A stretch of 64,000 bases of DNA from an uncultured Bacteroidota bacterium (GCA_902788805.1 CADALO010000012.1:165406-229405); one strand, 5' to 3'; positions 45,017 to 54,351 are shown, counted from the stretch's first letter. Notes: generated from the letters alone by a model not told the origin. A program made the numbers and translations.

Positions 45017-47901
45017 TATTTATGCTTTAGTTTGGGTTCCAAGTATTTTGCCGTATATGAAGCCTTACATTCCAGCAGATTCTCAGGAGTGCCGGCAAAG
45101 ACCACATTGCCTCCCTCCTTGCCTCCTTCGGGTCCCATATCGATTATCCAGTCAGCCTGCTTTATTATGTCGGGGTGATGCTCAATGACCACGACGCTAT
45201 GACCGTTGGCTACAAGTGTGTTGAAGGACGACAGCAGCTTCTGTATATCGTGGAAATGGAGGCCTGTCGACGGCTCATCGAATATAAACATCAAAGGTCT
45301 CTCGTTGGCGCCCTGGGTAAGGAACGAAGCAAGCTTTATGCGTTGAGCCTCGCCACCGCTGAGCGAACTTGAACTCTGTCCAAGTTTCAGATAACCCAAG
45401 CCCACATCTTGCAGCGGAGTGAGGCGCGCCACTATCTGCTTGCAGGACAGCTTGAACTGATCCTCGGCTTCGGTCGGGGCAAAGAAATCTACGGCTTGGT
45501 CGACGGTCATATCAAGCACCTCGCTGATGTTCTTTCCGTGATACATCACCTCCAGCGTTTCACTCTGAAAGCGTGTGCCGTGGCACTCGTCGCACACCAG
45601 ATGGACATCGGCCATAAACTGCATACCTATTGTAACATAACCCTCGCCTTGACAGGTCTCACAGCGTCCGCCCTCAACGTTGAACGAGAAGTAGCCCGCC
45701 TTGTAGCCGCGCGCCTTGGCCAGCGGCTGCGATGCATAGAGCTGGCGTATCTCGTCATAAGCCTTCATATATGTCGCCGGGTTGCTGCGCGAAGAGCGAC
45801 CGATAGGGTTCTGATCCACCAGTTCAACGCCGCTTATGCGGTTCAGGTCGCCGCCCACCGAGCGGCACTTGCCCACATACTCGGTGTTGCCCTCGAAGCG
45901 GCGCTGCAGTATGTCGTAAAGGACATACTTCACCAGACTTGTCTTGCCCGAGCCCGACACGCCGGTGACCACAGTGAAGGCATTGAGAGGCACTTCCACG
46001 TCGACGTTCTTAAGGTTGTTGCAATAGGCACCCTTAAGTTCTATCTTATCGCGCCACACGCGGCGATGCTTGGGCACGGCAATCTCCAGTTGCCCGAGCA
46101 GATAGCGGGCAGTATAGGACCTCTTGATATCGTATTTCGACTTCTTGATACAGCTATTGTCGATGCCCTTGCCGTCGTTGGCAAGTTCCATAACCACCTC
46201 GCCGCCAAGCCTGCCGGCATCGGGGCCGATGTCAATGATATAATCCGCCGCACGGATAATCTCCTCGTCGTGCTCAACCACTATCACAGTGTTGCCTAAG
46301 TCGCGCAAGTTTTTCAACACCGCAATCAACTGGTCGGTATCGCGCGAATGCAGGCCTATCGAAGGCTCGTCGAGGATGTACATCGAACCCACCAGCGAAC
46401 TGCCCAGCGATGTGGCCAGATTGATGCGCTGGCTCTCGCCGCCACTCAGCGTATTCGACTGGCGACTCAGTGTCAGATAGCCAAGGCCCACCTCCAAAAG
46501 ATAACCCACACGATTGTGCAACTCCTTGCGTATGCGTTCGGTAAGCTTCATCTCATAGTCAGTCAGCTCCATATCCTTCAGGAACTGCGCCAGGTCCTTG
46601 ACCGGCATATCAGCCAGCTCGCTTATCGACTTGCCGCACACCTTCACGTACTGCGCGTCCTTGCGCAGACGCGTACCCTTGCAGTCGGGACACACCGTCT
46701 TGCCGCGATAGCGCGCCAGCATAACACGATACTGTATCTTATAGCTCTGCGACTCAATCCACTTGAAGAATCCGTTGATGCCCTCCCAGCTTTTCCCGTC
46801 GCCGTTCCACAGCAGGTCGCGCTCCTTGTCGGTCAAGTCGCAATAAGGCGTATGTATCGGGAAATTCAGTTTGGGCGACTGCTTGATAAGGTATGTCTTC
46901 CATTCCGACATCTTCTCGCCCTTCCAGCACACTACGGCGTCCTCATATATAGACAATTGCTTGTTAGGCACCACGATATCCTCGTCAATGCCAATGATAT
47001 TGCCATAACCCTGACAGCGTGGACAGGCGCCGTAGGGATTGTTGAAACTGAAGAAATTGGGATTAGGTTTCTCGAAACTGATTCCATCGGCTTCAAAGCG
47101 GTTCGAGAAAGAATAACGCAAAGCAGAGCCATCCTCCGCTCCCAGTTCTCCGTTCTCCGCTCTCCGTTCTACAATGCAAGCCCCGCGCCCCTCAAAGAAA
47201 GCCGTCTCTACCGACTCGCCCACCCTTGCCAGCTGGTCGTCGTCGCCGTGCTTCACCACGATACGATCCACCAGCAGCATCGGCTCCGAATAGGTCTCCT
47301 GCTCGCTGCAGACAGGCAAAAAGTCTTCTATCTTAAGTATCGTCCCCGCTATCGACACACGCATAAAACCCTCTTGCTTGAGGATTTCAAGCTGTGCCTT
47401 GAGCGGACGCTCCTTCGTCACCTCCAGCGGCGCAAACAGCATAATACGCTCGTCGTCGGGAATCGAATAGATAAAATCCACTACATCGTCAACACTATGG
47501 CGCTTCACCTCAACGCCCGACACCGGCGAAAAAGTGCGCCCTATACGGGCATAAAGCAGTTTCAGGTACTCATAAATCTCGGTCGACGTACCGACCGTCG
47601 AACGCGGATTGGAGGTGTTCACCTTCTGTTCGATGGCAATGGCCGGCGCCACGCCGAGAATATAATCCACCTCAGGCTTGCTCATACGCCCCATAAACTG
47701 GCGCGCATAGCTGCTCAGGCTCTCCACATAGCGGCGCTGACCCTCGGCATAGAGGGTGTCGAACGCCAGCGACGACTTGCCGCTGCCGCTCAAGCCAGTG
47801 ATAACCACCAACTTATTGCGCGGAATGCGCACGTCGATATTCTTCAGATTATTGACCCGCGCCCCTTTTATGATGATATAGTTGTCTTCGTCTTTCTTCA
47901 T
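45016..47901 (-). CDS. uvrA: Excinuclease ABC subunit UvrA, with short repeat-derived insertion
   Basis: The 961-residue protein has two ABC ATPase halves: [14 protein letters not shown] (35-48) with signature [14 protein letters not shown], and [14 protein letters not shown] with [14 protein letters not shown]. Zinc fingers are CPDCKGTRL and CETCQGEGY / CDECHG, and another at CPRCQGYG. It recognises bulky DNA lesions with UvrB. About ten residues, [10 protein letters not shown] (near 245-254), are extra compared with usual Bacteroidota UvrA and are coded by heptamer repeats; they sit in a variable loop before [12 protein letters not shown]. Confidence 0.97.
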   Translation of the reverse strand: MKKDEDNYIIIKGARVNNLKNIDVRIPRNKLVVITGLSGSGKSSLAFDTLYAEGQRRYVESLSSYARQFMGRMSKPEVDYILGVAPAIAIEQKVNTSNPRSTVGTSTEIYEYLKLLYARIGRTFSPVSGVEVKRHSVDDVVDFIYSIPDDERIMLFAPLEVTKERPLKAQLEILKQEGFMRVSIAGTILKIEDFLPVCSEQETYSEPMLLVDRIVVKHGDDDQLARVGESVETAFFEGRGACIVERRAENGELGAEDGSALRYSFSNRFEADGISFEKPNPNFFSFNNPYGACPRCQGYGNIIGIDEDIVVPNKQLSIYEDAVVCWKGEKMSEWKTYLIKQSPKLNFPIHTPYCDLTDKERDLLWNGDGKSWEGINGFFKWIESQSYKIQYRVMLARYRGKTVCPDCKGTRLRKDAQYVKVCGKSISELADMPVKDLAQFLKDMELTDYEMKLTERIRKELHNRVGYLLEVGLGYLTLSRQSNTLSGGESQRINLATSLGSSLVGSMYILDEPSIGLHSRDTDQLIAVLKNLRDLGNTVIVVEHDEEIIRAADYIIDIGPDAGRLGGEVVMELANDGKGIDNSCIKKSKYDIKRSYTARYLLGQLEIAVPKHRRVWRDKIELKGAYCNNLKNVDVEVPLNAFTVVTGVSGSGKTSLVKYVLYDILQRRFEGNTEYVGKCRSVGGDLNRISGVELVDQNPIGRSSRSNPATYMKAYDEIRQLYASQPLAKARGYKAGYFSFNVEGGRCETCQGEGYVTIGMQFMADVHLVCDECHGTRFQSETLEVMYHGKNISEVLDMTVDQAVDFFAPTEAEDQFKLSCKQIVARLTPLQDVGLGYLKLGQSSSSLSGGEAQRIKLASFLTQGANERPLMFIFDEPSTGLHFHDIQKLLSSFNTLVANGHSVVVIEHHPDIIKQADWIIDMGPEGGKEGGNVVFAGTPENLLECKASYTAKYLEPKLKHK
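47132..47170. repeat. Heptamer-repeat insertion inside uvrA
   Basis: On the coding strand five heptamers follow each other: ACGGAGA, GCGGAGA, ACGGAGA, ACTGGGA, GCGGAGG. They are in frame within uvrA and code for the [13 protein letters not shown] loop. The same units occur at 60563 and 60861. Confidence 0.85.
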
Positions 47902-47954
47902 TGCTTAGGGACAACGCGCCAACACGCTTTTTATTGCCATAGCGCGATAAAAAA

Positions 47955-49472
47955 CTATCGCAGCAGGATTATCTCCGAAATGCAGAGGTCATTGTACTTG
48001 GCGCCGGGTTTGACTTTCAGCACATCGACGATGATTTCCTTAACCTTGGGCCGCTCCTGCTTATATACCCACGAGAAACCGAACTCCATCTCTATGTCGG
48101 CAACCGGAAGCCTGATGGCAGCGTCGGTAAGGCCCTGCCAGGTATACTCCTTCGGTTTGCTGCCACGAAACAAAATTTCGTCACCGTATCTATAATCGCC
48201 CTTGTTCCAGTAGGAAGGTCCCTCGCCGTCCCAAACAACCTTATAGTCAAGACTGTCGATAATACTGTTGTTGCTATAGGTGTCCTTGTCCTTGGTATAC
48301 CCGTTGTAGATCAGCACACCCGTGACGGTTACAGGCTCCTTCAGCACAATCCTTATCCTGGTTTTGCCATCCGCATCGGGTTTCAGCACCGCCGCTGTCG
48401 CAAGGTCCATATCGCCAAGGTTCGACGCAGGATATTTGGCAACGCCGCCCGACAGATGAACGGTGTACTTGTCCGAACTGATGCGGCGGCTCAGCACCTC
48501 AGGCAGATCCTCACTCTCACCGTATGCCACATAATATACATTCAAAGGCTTGGCGGTGGCGAAATCAAAATCGCGTGCCTCGTAGACAAGACCCTCACGC
48601 TGCCTTTTCATATCAAGTCCAAAAACCATATCGTGGTCAAACTGCAATTTGGGTTCAACGATACCGTCGTCAACTAAAACCCTGAAACGCTGAGCCTTGC
48701 CGTCGCCCCAATATGCTGCAGGCGAAAAATCATACGCGAAGTGATTATACTGCCACGCTCCCACGTGAAACACCCTGCCTTTATCATACAATCCGCCCGA
48801 AGTACCGTTCTCGACACTGTAACGGACAACGAGTTCCACTATCTCACCTGCCGGGATGTCAAGCTCCGTATAATACCAACGGCGGCACAGGGCATCGGAT
48901 TCCGACAATATACTATCGCCGTATTTTGCAACCAGTTGGCGTGTGCGCTCGGCTGAATAAAACCAATCCGCGCTATCGGGTTTAAGGAGCGGGTCGTCAT
49001 TTTTATAGAACGTCGGCGTTTCAATCTCACAATCATAATCAAAGTAACGCACCGACGGCTCAAGCACCGTGTCGGCCGACTGACGCCAAGCGAGGCTCTT
49101 TCCGTTCAGGACGAAACTGACATTACGCACATAATTGTCGCGCCACCCTACCTCTTTCTCACTCTCTGTGATGCAGTTATCCATATCCCATCGTGCCTTG
49201 CCTTCGCCGAGCCAGTCGATAGGGAAGCCGTAAGGCAGAGCGTGGAAATCCTTTTTTGAATTGTTATAAAGCAGATAGCGCACCTCGACATCCGTATAAC
49301 CGTCGCGCAAGACGAACCGGCATCTTTCGTCAAGCATCTTAATCTCAGGAATATGCACAGCCACCGGCGTGCACGACAGCGTCATTGCCGAACGATATGC
49401 AACCGGATCGCCATTGGCCTTTGCCAGCACTCCGGCAAAAAGCAGAATAACAAGCAAAACTGTTCTCTTCAT
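47955..49472 (-). CDS. Exported protein with C-terminal discoidin/glycan-binding-like domain
   Basis: The 505-residue protein has a signal peptide (1-20, AKANG). The N-terminal 300 residues are beta-rich (RCRFVLRDGYTDVEVRYLLY) and resemble DUF4424-type domains. Residues about 350-505 look like the NADase-type glycan-binding / F5-8C-like module: YPASNLGDMDLATAAVLK, VTGVLIYNGYTKDKDTYSNN, RPKVKEIIVDVL, and the closing CISEIILLR. It is probably a periplasmic or surface protein that binds a glycan. It stands alone upstream of uvrA on the same strand, 53 bases away. Confidence 0.72.
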   Translation of the reverse strand: MKRTVLLVILLFAGVLAKANGDPVAYRSAMTLSCTPVAVHIPEIKMLDERCRFVLRDGYTDVEVRYLLYNNSKKDFHALPYGFPIDWLGEGKARWDMDNCITESEKEVGWRDNYVRNVSFVLNGKSLAWRQSADTVLEPSVRYFDYDCEIETPTFYKNDDPLLKPDSADWFYSAERTRQLVAKYGDSILSESDALCRRWYYTELDIPAGEIVELVVRYSVENGTSGGLYDKGRVFHVGAWQYNHFAYDFSPAAYWGDGKAQRFRVLVDDGIVEPKLQFDHDMVFGLDMKRQREGLVYEARDFDFATAKPLNVYYVAYGESEDLPEVLSRRISSDKYTVHLSGGVAKYPASNLGDMDLATAAVLKPDADGKTRIRIVLKEPVTVTGVLIYNGYTKDKDTYSNNSIIDSLDYKVVWDGEGPSYWNKGDYRYGDEILFRGSKPKEYTWQGLTDAAIRLPVADIEMEFGFSWVYKQERPKVKEIIVDVLKVKPGAKYNDLCISEIILLR

Positions 49473-49616
49473 AACCTTTAAAATTTTTTAATGTGGGCTT
49501 CTGCTATATCTGTATCAAAAAACACTCTTTTTTAACGCCGGACGCGAAATTTTATTGCAATCCTCGACGGCATTTTCCGACTTTCATCCTCCATCCCTTC
49601 CTGCCATTTTCGCCAT

Positions 49617-49717
49617 ACCAACTCCGGTCGTTGTACAATATATGTACAATACTTGTACAATATTTGTACGTTTACAATTGTACAAGTATTGTACAACTAT
49701 TGTACACCGGAGTTGGT
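49617..49717. repeat. Iteron palindrome 4 (TTGTACAATAT type, 101 bp)
   Basis: It starts ACCAACTCCGGT and ends ACCGGAGTTGGT, an exact 12-base terminal inverted repeat. Three left units match element 2 exactly; the right arm has two units (GTACAAGTATT, GTACAACTATT), one fewer than element 2. Confidence 0.9.
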
Positions 49718-49770
49718 CCCTTAAAGTACCGGCAATCAACACTGGTTAAAACCGGCTTTGGGGCACTGAA

Positions 49771-49797
49771 AAGCCGCGGGCGTTCCGCCCGCGGCTT
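49771..49797 (-). terminator. GC-rich stem-loop downstream of galK
   Basis: AAGCCGCGGGCG and CGCCCGCGGCTT form a perfect 12-bp stem with a 3-base loop, 47 bases after the galK stop. Only a TTTT run follows on the minus strand; a terminator is likely. Confidence 0.65.
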
Positions 49798-49843
49798 AAA
49801 CGATTCTCTCCACTCTGCATTCGGCATTGCCGCCGCTCACGGC

Positions 49844-50980
49844 TCAAAGCCTTCGTGCACCGTCGCCTATAACGACAGGAACAATCTGACAATCAATGCC
49901 AAAACGCGAGCGGTAGTTCTGCCTTACCGCCGTACAGAAGGCGTCGCACAGCTCGTTTCGCACCAGGTTTATGGTGCATCCGCCGAAGCCTCCGCCCATA
50001 ATGCGGCTGCCGCTGACGCCCGAACGCCGTGCCTCGTCGACAAGGAAGTCTATCTCGTCGCAGCTCACCTCATAGTCTTCGGACAGTCCCTCGTGCGTCA
50101 TATACATCTGTCTGCCTACCGTCTCATAATCACCCCGTTGCAGGGCGTCGCACACCGCCAGCACGCGGTCCTTCTCGCCCAGCACATAGCGTGCGCGGCG
50201 ATAGTCCTCGTCAGCGAGGCGGGGCCGCAGTTCTTCGAGCCGCTGCCAGGTACAGTCGCGCAGGGTCTCAACGCCAGCCATTTGCGCCACACGCTCGCAG
50301 CTGCGTCGACGGTCGTTGTAGGGCGAGCCCACCAGTTCGTGCTTCACGCAACTGTTCACCAGAATCAGGCGGTAGCCCTCGGGCTGCCACGGGAAATACT
50401 CAAACTCGCCGCTGCGACAGTCGAGCCGCATCAGCGACCCTTTGCGGCCGTGCATCGAGGCGAACTGATCCATAATGCCGCACATAACGCCCACATACTT
50501 ATGTTCAGTGGCTTGCCCTATTTTGGCCAGAGTCATACGGTCGAGACGACCGCCGCCATAGAGGTCGTTGAGCGCATAGGCGAAGCAGCACTCGAGCGCT
50601 GCCGACGAGCTCATTCCCGCCCCGAGCGGCACATCGCCGCCATAGACGACATCGAAGCCATTGACGGCGACACCGGCGGCAAGCATCTCTCTGACAACGC
50701 CATAGATATAGCGCAGATGCACCTGCGTCGGCCCTTGGGGGTCGTCGATGGCAAACGAGGCCTCGAGCTGCAAATCCATCGCGTAGGCGTTTACCACGCC
50801 CGAACCGTTGGGGCTGACCACGGCCGTAATGGACTGTTCTACAGCCCCTGGGAAGACGAAACCGCCGTTATAGTCGGTATGCTCGCCTATCAGATTGATG
50901 CGTCCCGGGGCAGTGTAGGCGGTGCCACGGTGCCCGAAACGGCGTTCGAATTCATTGTGTAGCAGTTCTGTATCAATCAT
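49844..50980 (-). CDS. galK: Galactokinase
   Basis: The start at MIDTELLHNEF (50980) overlaps the galM stop as ATGA and gives 378 residues. GHMP-kinase motifs: APGRINLIGEHTDYNGGFVF (27-46), GDVPLGAGMSSSAALE (ATP-binding, about 115-130), IMDQFASMHG and IMGGGFGGCTINLV (about 338-351). It phosphorylates galactose at C1. It is translated in coupling with galM. No galT or galE lies nearby. Confidence 0.96.
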   Translation of the reverse strand: MIDTELLHNEFERRFGHRGTAYTAPGRINLIGEHTDYNGGFVFPGAVEQSITAVVSPNGSGVVNAYAMDLQLEASFAIDDPQGPTQVHLRYIYGVVREMLAAGVAVNGFDVVYGGDVPLGAGMSSSAALECCFAYALNDLYGGGRLDRMTLAKIGQATEHKYVGVMCGIMDQFASMHGRKGSLMRLDCRSGEFEYFPWQPEGYRLILVNSCVKHELVGSPYNDRRRSCERVAQMAGVETLRDCTWQRLEELRPRLADEDYRRARYVLGEKDRVLAVCDALQRGDYETVGRQMYMTHEGLSEDYEVSCDEIDFLVDEARRSGVSGSRIMGGGFGGCTINLVRNELCDAFCTAVRQNYRSRFGIDCQIVPVVIGDGARRL

Positions 50981-52014
50981 TTTGCACAAAGTTTGAATAT
51001 TGTTGTACTGAGGAATGGCTTGTCGGGCGTCAGGCGGCCGGTCGACTCAGGCCAGCTGTGGTTTGGCGAGTCGGGGTATTGCTGGGTTTCGAGGCAGACG
51101 GCGCTGCGGCGCGGATATCCGATGCCGCCTTTGCCTACTATGCCGTCAAGGAAATTGCCCGTATAGACCTGAACGCCAGGCGCATCGGTATATACTTCGA
51201 GAGCGATGCCCGTCAGCGGACTCTGCAACGTCGCCGCAGGGCGTTCCAACGTGCGAGGCTGACGCAGGAGCCAGTTGTGGTCGTAGCCGCTGCCAGTGTG
51301 CAGCTGACCGAAGTCGGCCTCTATGTCGCGGCCTATGGCTTTGGCCGTGCGGAAATCCATCGGCGTGCCGGAGACATCGTCAGAGTGGCCAAACGGTATA
51401 AGCGTCTCATCGACAGGCGTATATCGGTCGGCATCAATCTGCAAAATATGGTTCAGTATCGAGCTGCACTGGTCGCCGTTGAGGTTCCAGTAGGTGTGGT
51501 TGGTCATATTGATGACCGTTGCGCGGTCGGTCTCGGCGCGGTAGTCGATGCACAGGCTGTTGTCGCTGCCGAGCGTGTATGTCACCTCCACGCGCACATT
51601 GCCAGGGAAACCGTTGTCTCCGTCAGGGCTCAGGAACGCGAGCTTCAGCCGACATTCCGAAGCCTCAACCACATCGTAAACAGCATATTGCCACCCCATA
51701 GGGCCACCGTGCAGGCAGTTGGGACCGTTGTTCTGCGGCAAACGGTATTCGATGCCGTCGACCGTGATGCGTCCGCCGGCCAATCGGTTGGCGTAGCGGC
51801 CTATTATAGCGCCGAAGTCGGAGCTGTGGTTCTCGGGATAGTAGTCCTCAATATTGTCGAATCCCTGCACGACATCGCGCCGCTTCCCCTCCTTGTCGGA
51901 CAGGCTTAGCGACACTATGCGCGCGCCGAAATTGGTGATTCTTGCCTCGAGCCCGCCGCTTCCGTGCAATTCGTAGAGGCCGACAGGCTTGTTATTGTAT
52001 TTGTATTCTTTCAT
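50977..52014 (-). CDS. galM: Aldose 1-epimerase (galactose mutarotase)
   Basis: The 345-residue protein has GalM landmarks: RYANRLAGGRI (about 70-80), NGPNCLHGGPMGW, the catalytic His in NMTNHTYWNLNGD (about 172), and the catalytic Glu in VCLETQQYPDSPNH near 305. It has no signal peptide, so it acts in the cytoplasm, giving alpha-galactose to GalK. Two-gene galM-galK operon. Confidence 0.95.
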   Translation of the reverse strand: MKEYKYNNKPVGLYELHGSGGLEARITNFGARIVSLSLSDKEGKRRDVVQGFDNIEDYYPENHSSDFGAIIGRYANRLAGGRITVDGIEYRLPQNNGPNCLHGGPMGWQYAVYDVVEASECRLKLAFLSPDGDNGFPGNVRVEVTYTLGSDNSLCIDYRAETDRATVINMTNHTYWNLNGDQCSSILNHILQIDADRYTPVDETLIPFGHSDDVSGTPMDFRTAKAIGRDIEADFGQLHTGSGYDHNWLLRQPRTLERPAATLQSPLTGIALEVYTDAPGVQVYTGNFLDGIVGKGGIGYPRRSAVCLETQQYPDSPNHSWPESTGRLTPDKPFLSTTIFKLCAK

Positions 52015-52150
52015 ATCTTGAGAACGCGCAGAAGGGCTTTTTATTGTTCGCGAAGGGCAATCTTGCTGAATTAAAACGCAATAGACACAGGAAGATTTGT
52101 TTTCAACAATAGTTTTTTGCTCCGACAGACCGAGTTACGTCTTTTTTTAG

Positions 52151-52158
52151 TATCTTTG
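52151..52158 (+). promoter_or_regulatory. Candidate -7 element for the Card1-like gene
   Basis: TATCTTTG matches TAnnTTTG, 49 bases before the chosen start. The nearest TTTG upstream is 31 bases away, too far for the usual spacing. Confidence 0.45.
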
Positions 52159-52207
52159 CATTTTCAAACACAACTCTTTGTCCAACACGATAATACACTG
52201 ATTGCTA

Positions 52208-53350
52208 ATGGCCAACACAATAGTCAACATCATTGACCGCGAAGATCCGCTGCCGCTGTATCTCTTTTTCCGCGAGATGTACCACGAAGGCGACCGTATG
52301 CTGTTTGTCGCAGGCAAGTACGAAGCCGACCGCATAGATTTCTTTGTCCGCCTGCTGCGGCTGCCAGAAGACAAGGTGGACCGCATTGTGCTCACCCACA
52401 AGTCTGATGAATACAGCTACGAACTGATTTGCAGGACAATAATCGGTATGCTGAATCGCGACGCGCACTATGTCGTCAACCTGGCCGGCGGCAGCCGCTA
52501 TATGGCGCTGGCCGTGCAGCGCTCGTTTGCTCGCTTCAACTCGGATTTCTACTACACGAAGACTCGCGAAAACCTGATTGTCAATACCATATTCGACGAC
52601 AGCATCTATGATGACGACGACATTGTCACTCCCATACGCCACCGTATGTCTATCCGCGAACTGCTGAATGTCAATGGACTTGTGAATGATGCCGGCAGCG
52701 ACACGCATTCCCCAATTCGCAGCGAGGAATACACTCGGTTTTTCTACTCTTTGTTTGTCGAGAACCGCCTCTCGCCTGCCGACCACGAAGCGATAACGCT
52801 TTTGAGGCAGCACTATCGCGGCAGGCGCAAATGGTTAGATATCAAAGCGCTGGAGACGGAAGGACTATCCAATCGTCCGCCAGTCAGAAACTTAAGCGAG
52901 CTGCTTTCGCACCTGCGTTTCGTTCCACAAAAGTCCAACCAACTCACCAAGGAAGAGGTGGAGTATATCACTGGAGGCTGGTTTGAGGAGTACACCTATC
53001 ATCGTGTGCGTCATCAGGTTAAGCCAGACGACATCACTATCGGCGTACATATCTCGCGCGGCAGCACCGCACACAACAACGAACTGGACGTTGTCTATGC
53101 CAAGAACAACCACCTGTATGTGATTGAATGCAAGACCGGTGTGGACAGCAACCGTATGTTCAACGAGATTGTATACAAAGTTTGCGCCCTGCGTGAAGTG
53201 CTTCTCGGCACAACGTGCAAGAGCTACATTTTCAGCCTTATCCACGACACCGACGGTCACTTAGAGCAAGTGGCACGCCTTATGGGTGTCCGCTTTTACG
53301 ACTACCACGACATCGTCAAGGGCAAAGCCCTGAAAGGACTGGGAGCATAA
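52208..53350 (+). CDS. Card1/Can2-like CARF-nuclease (DUF1887 family), not linked to CRISPR
   Basis: I start the protein at the ATG at 52208 (380 residues); a TTG two codons earlier is less likely. The N-terminal part (1-150) looks like a CARF domain, with NLAGGSRYMALA (91-102) in place of the usual N-x-T-G-G-T-K-x-M ligand motif. The C-terminal part is the Card1-type PD-(D/E)xK nuclease: GGWFEEY (256-262), NELDVV (291-296, Asp294), IECKTG (306-311, Glu307 and Lys309). Card1 is switched on by cyclic oligoadenylate made by type III CRISPR complexes and cleaves DNA and RNA. No cas genes or arrays are in this window. The residues look intact. Confidence 0.88.
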   Translation: MANTIVNIIDREDPLPLYLFFREMYHEGDRMLFVAGKYEADRIDFFVRLLRLPEDKVDRIVLTHKSDEYSYELICRTIIGMLNRDAHYVVNLAGGSRYMALAVQRSFARFNSDFYYTKTRENLIVNTIFDDSIYDDDDIVTPIRHRMSIRELLNVNGLVNDAGSDTHSPIRSEEYTRFFYSLFVENRLSPADHEAITLLRQHYRGRRKWLDIKALETEGLSNRPPVRNLSELLSHLRFVPQKSNQLTKEEVEYITGGWFEEYTYHRVRHQVKPDDITIGVHISRGSTAHNNELDVVYAKNNHLYVIECKTGVDSNRMFNEIVYKVCALREVLLGTTCKSYIFSLIHDTDGHLEQVARLMGVRFYDYHDIVKGKALKGLGA

Positions 53351-53353
53351 AAC

Positions 53354-53379
53354 AAAGGCGTTGCACTTGCAACGCCTTT
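53354..53379. terminator. Bidirectional terminator between the Card1-like gene and tRNA-Ser
   Basis: AAAGGCGTTGC and GCAACGCCTTT form a perfect 11-bp stem with loop ACTT. It follows the Card1-like stop on the plus strand and the tRNA-Ser gene on the minus strand. Confidence 0.88.
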
Positions 53380-53387
53380 ACTTTCAG

Positions 53388-53472
53388 CGGAAAGAGAGGG
53401 ATTCGAACCCCCGGACCCGTGAAGGTCAACGGTTTTCAAGACCGCCGCATTCGACCGCTCTGCCATCTTTCC
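53388..53472 (-). tRNA. tRNA-Ser (anticodon TGA)
   Basis: The acceptor GGAAAGA pairs with TCTTTCC, with a G discriminator. The anticodon loop CTTGAAA carries TGA, the variable arm is long as in class II tRNAs (GTTGACCTTCACGGGTC region), and the T arm contains GGTTCGAATCC. No CCA is encoded. Well-formed promoter at 53484-53514. Confidence 0.95.
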
Positions 53473-53483
53473 GAAAGAGAATG

Positions 53484-53514
53484 CAAAAATACAAACTTTT
53501 TACATTGTGACAAA
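53484..53514 (-). promoter_or_regulatory. Bacteroidota promoter for tRNA-Ser
   Basis: Read on the minus strand: TTTG (53514-53511), 19 bases, TATTTTTG (53491-53484). This is an exact consensus; the tRNA begins 11 bases further on. Confidence 0.85.
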
Positions 53515-53794
53515 ATTTTTCTTACCCACCTATGTACTTTCGCCTCGCCTTAGGCCTCATAGATTGCACATAGCGACTGAATAGCAATATCTTACAAAAT
53601 CGGCAGCATTTTGCTTCGAATGCGGTTAAATGGTGTCAAAAAGCGGTGTTTTATGGGTCGAAATTATGAAATTTGAGCAGAAAAGAGTGCGATTTCAAGC
53701 ACTCGAGAAGGTATAAAAACACAGAAACGGACACATCAACATATCAACATATCAACACATTACATACGATAAGAAGTTTTTTTTCAAAAAAAAT

Positions 53795-53825
53795 TTTGCC
53801 ATATTGCGAAATATGAGTACTTTTG
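53795..53825 (+). promoter_or_regulatory. Bacteroidota promoter for the tRNA-Asn pair
   Basis: TTTG (53795-53798), 19 bases, TACTTTTG (53818-53825). Exact consensus; the first tRNA starts 37 bases after it. Confidence 0.85.
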
Positions 53826-53862
53826 CAACCGCTTTTGAGACAAAAAGTCAAGAGGCAAAGAT

Positions 53863-53936
53863 TCCTCAATAGCTCAGTTGGTTAGAGCACCTGACTGTTA
53901 ATCAGGGGGTCGCAGGTTCAAGTCCTGCTTGGGGAG
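53863..53936 (+). tRNA. tRNA-Asn (anticodon GTT), copy 1
   Basis: The acceptor TCCTCAA pairs with TTGGGGA (one G-U). The D arm is AGCTCAGTTGGTTAGAGC, the anticodon loop CTGTTAA, and the T arm GGTTCAAGTCC. No CCA is encoded. Tandem with a second copy 21 bases downstream. Confidence 0.95.
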
Positions 53937-53957
53937 CGGATTTAATGGTTAATAGAT

Positions 53958-54034
53958 TCCTCAATAGCTCAGTTGGTTAGAGCACCTGACTGTTAATCAG
54001 GGGGTCGTAGGTTCAAGTCCTACTTGGGGAGCCA
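53958..54034 (+). tRNA. tRNA-Asn (anticodon GTT), copy 2
   Basis: It is identical to copy 1 except for one compensatory pair in the T stem (GCAGG/CCTGC becomes GTAGG/CCTAC). CCA is present in the genomic sequence after the discriminator G, unlike copy 1. A terminator follows. Confidence 0.95.
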
Positions 54035-54040
54035 ATGAAC

Positions 54041-54068
54041 AAAAAGGCTGTCTACCAACAGCCTTTTT
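54041..54068 (+). terminator. Terminator after the tRNA-Asn pair
   Basis: AAAAAGGCTGT and ACAGCCTTTTT form a perfect 11-bp stem with a 6-base loop and a T run. Confidence 0.9.
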
Positions 54069-54084
54069 CTATATCCATCAGTTC

Positions 54085-54348
54085 GTGAAAGCAGTTATAA
54101 CCATATTCATCGCCGCCGTAATCATTATGGTATTATGCATTGCCGGGCTTGGCATCAAAACGCTGGTGCGCCGCAACGGAGAGTTGAAGCGCCATTGCGC
54201 CGGTATGGACCCATACAGTGGCAAGCGCAACGGGTGCATCTGCGTCTCGCAGCAAAGCACACTGTGCAACGAGCGCAAAGCCCATCCCTACCAGCCTCTC
54301 GATGTCAACGAGAACCTGATGGAAGAGATTAATCCCACCAAAAAGTAA
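54085..54348 (+). CDS. Small Cys-containing membrane protein
   Basis: The 87-residue protein starts at a GTG 16 bases after the tRNA terminator; no ATG fits. One membrane helix (residues 4-24, TIFIAAVIIMVLCIAGLG), then a basic segment (KTLVRRNGELKRHCAG) and a Cys-rich part (HCAG, GCICVS, LCNERK). Layout resembles the small Bacteroidota membrane proteins related to NqrM (DUF539), which bind metal through Cys residues, but the match is weak. Nearest genes do not help: tRNAs upstream, convergent nnrD-like gene 3 bases downstream. Confidence 0.65.
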   Translation: MKAVITIFIAAVIIMVLCIAGLGIKTLVRRNGELKRHCAGMDPYSGKRNGCICVSQQSTLCNERKAHPYQPLDVNENLMEEINPTKK

Positions 54349-54351
54349 TCA

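Larger units (their letters stand above)
49473..49843. other. Intergenic region with palindromic element
   Basis: The 371 bases between galK (ending at 49844) and the next minus-strand start (49472) hold a GC-rich stem-loop, the iteron palindrome 4 and about 145 AT-rich bases before the gene start. No TAnnTTTG promoter was found. Confidence 0.55.
53473..53862. other. Divergent region between tRNA genes
   Basis: The 390 bases carry the promoters of tRNA-Ser (left) and tRNA-Asn (right). In the middle is an AT-rich stretch with three copies of the nonamer CATATCAAC (53731-53760). No gene is seen. Confidence 0.6.

Noticed and set aside
46348..48195. A 615-codon open frame on the plus strand
   Set aside because: It lies opposite uvrA and the next gene. 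It lacks any recognisable motif.
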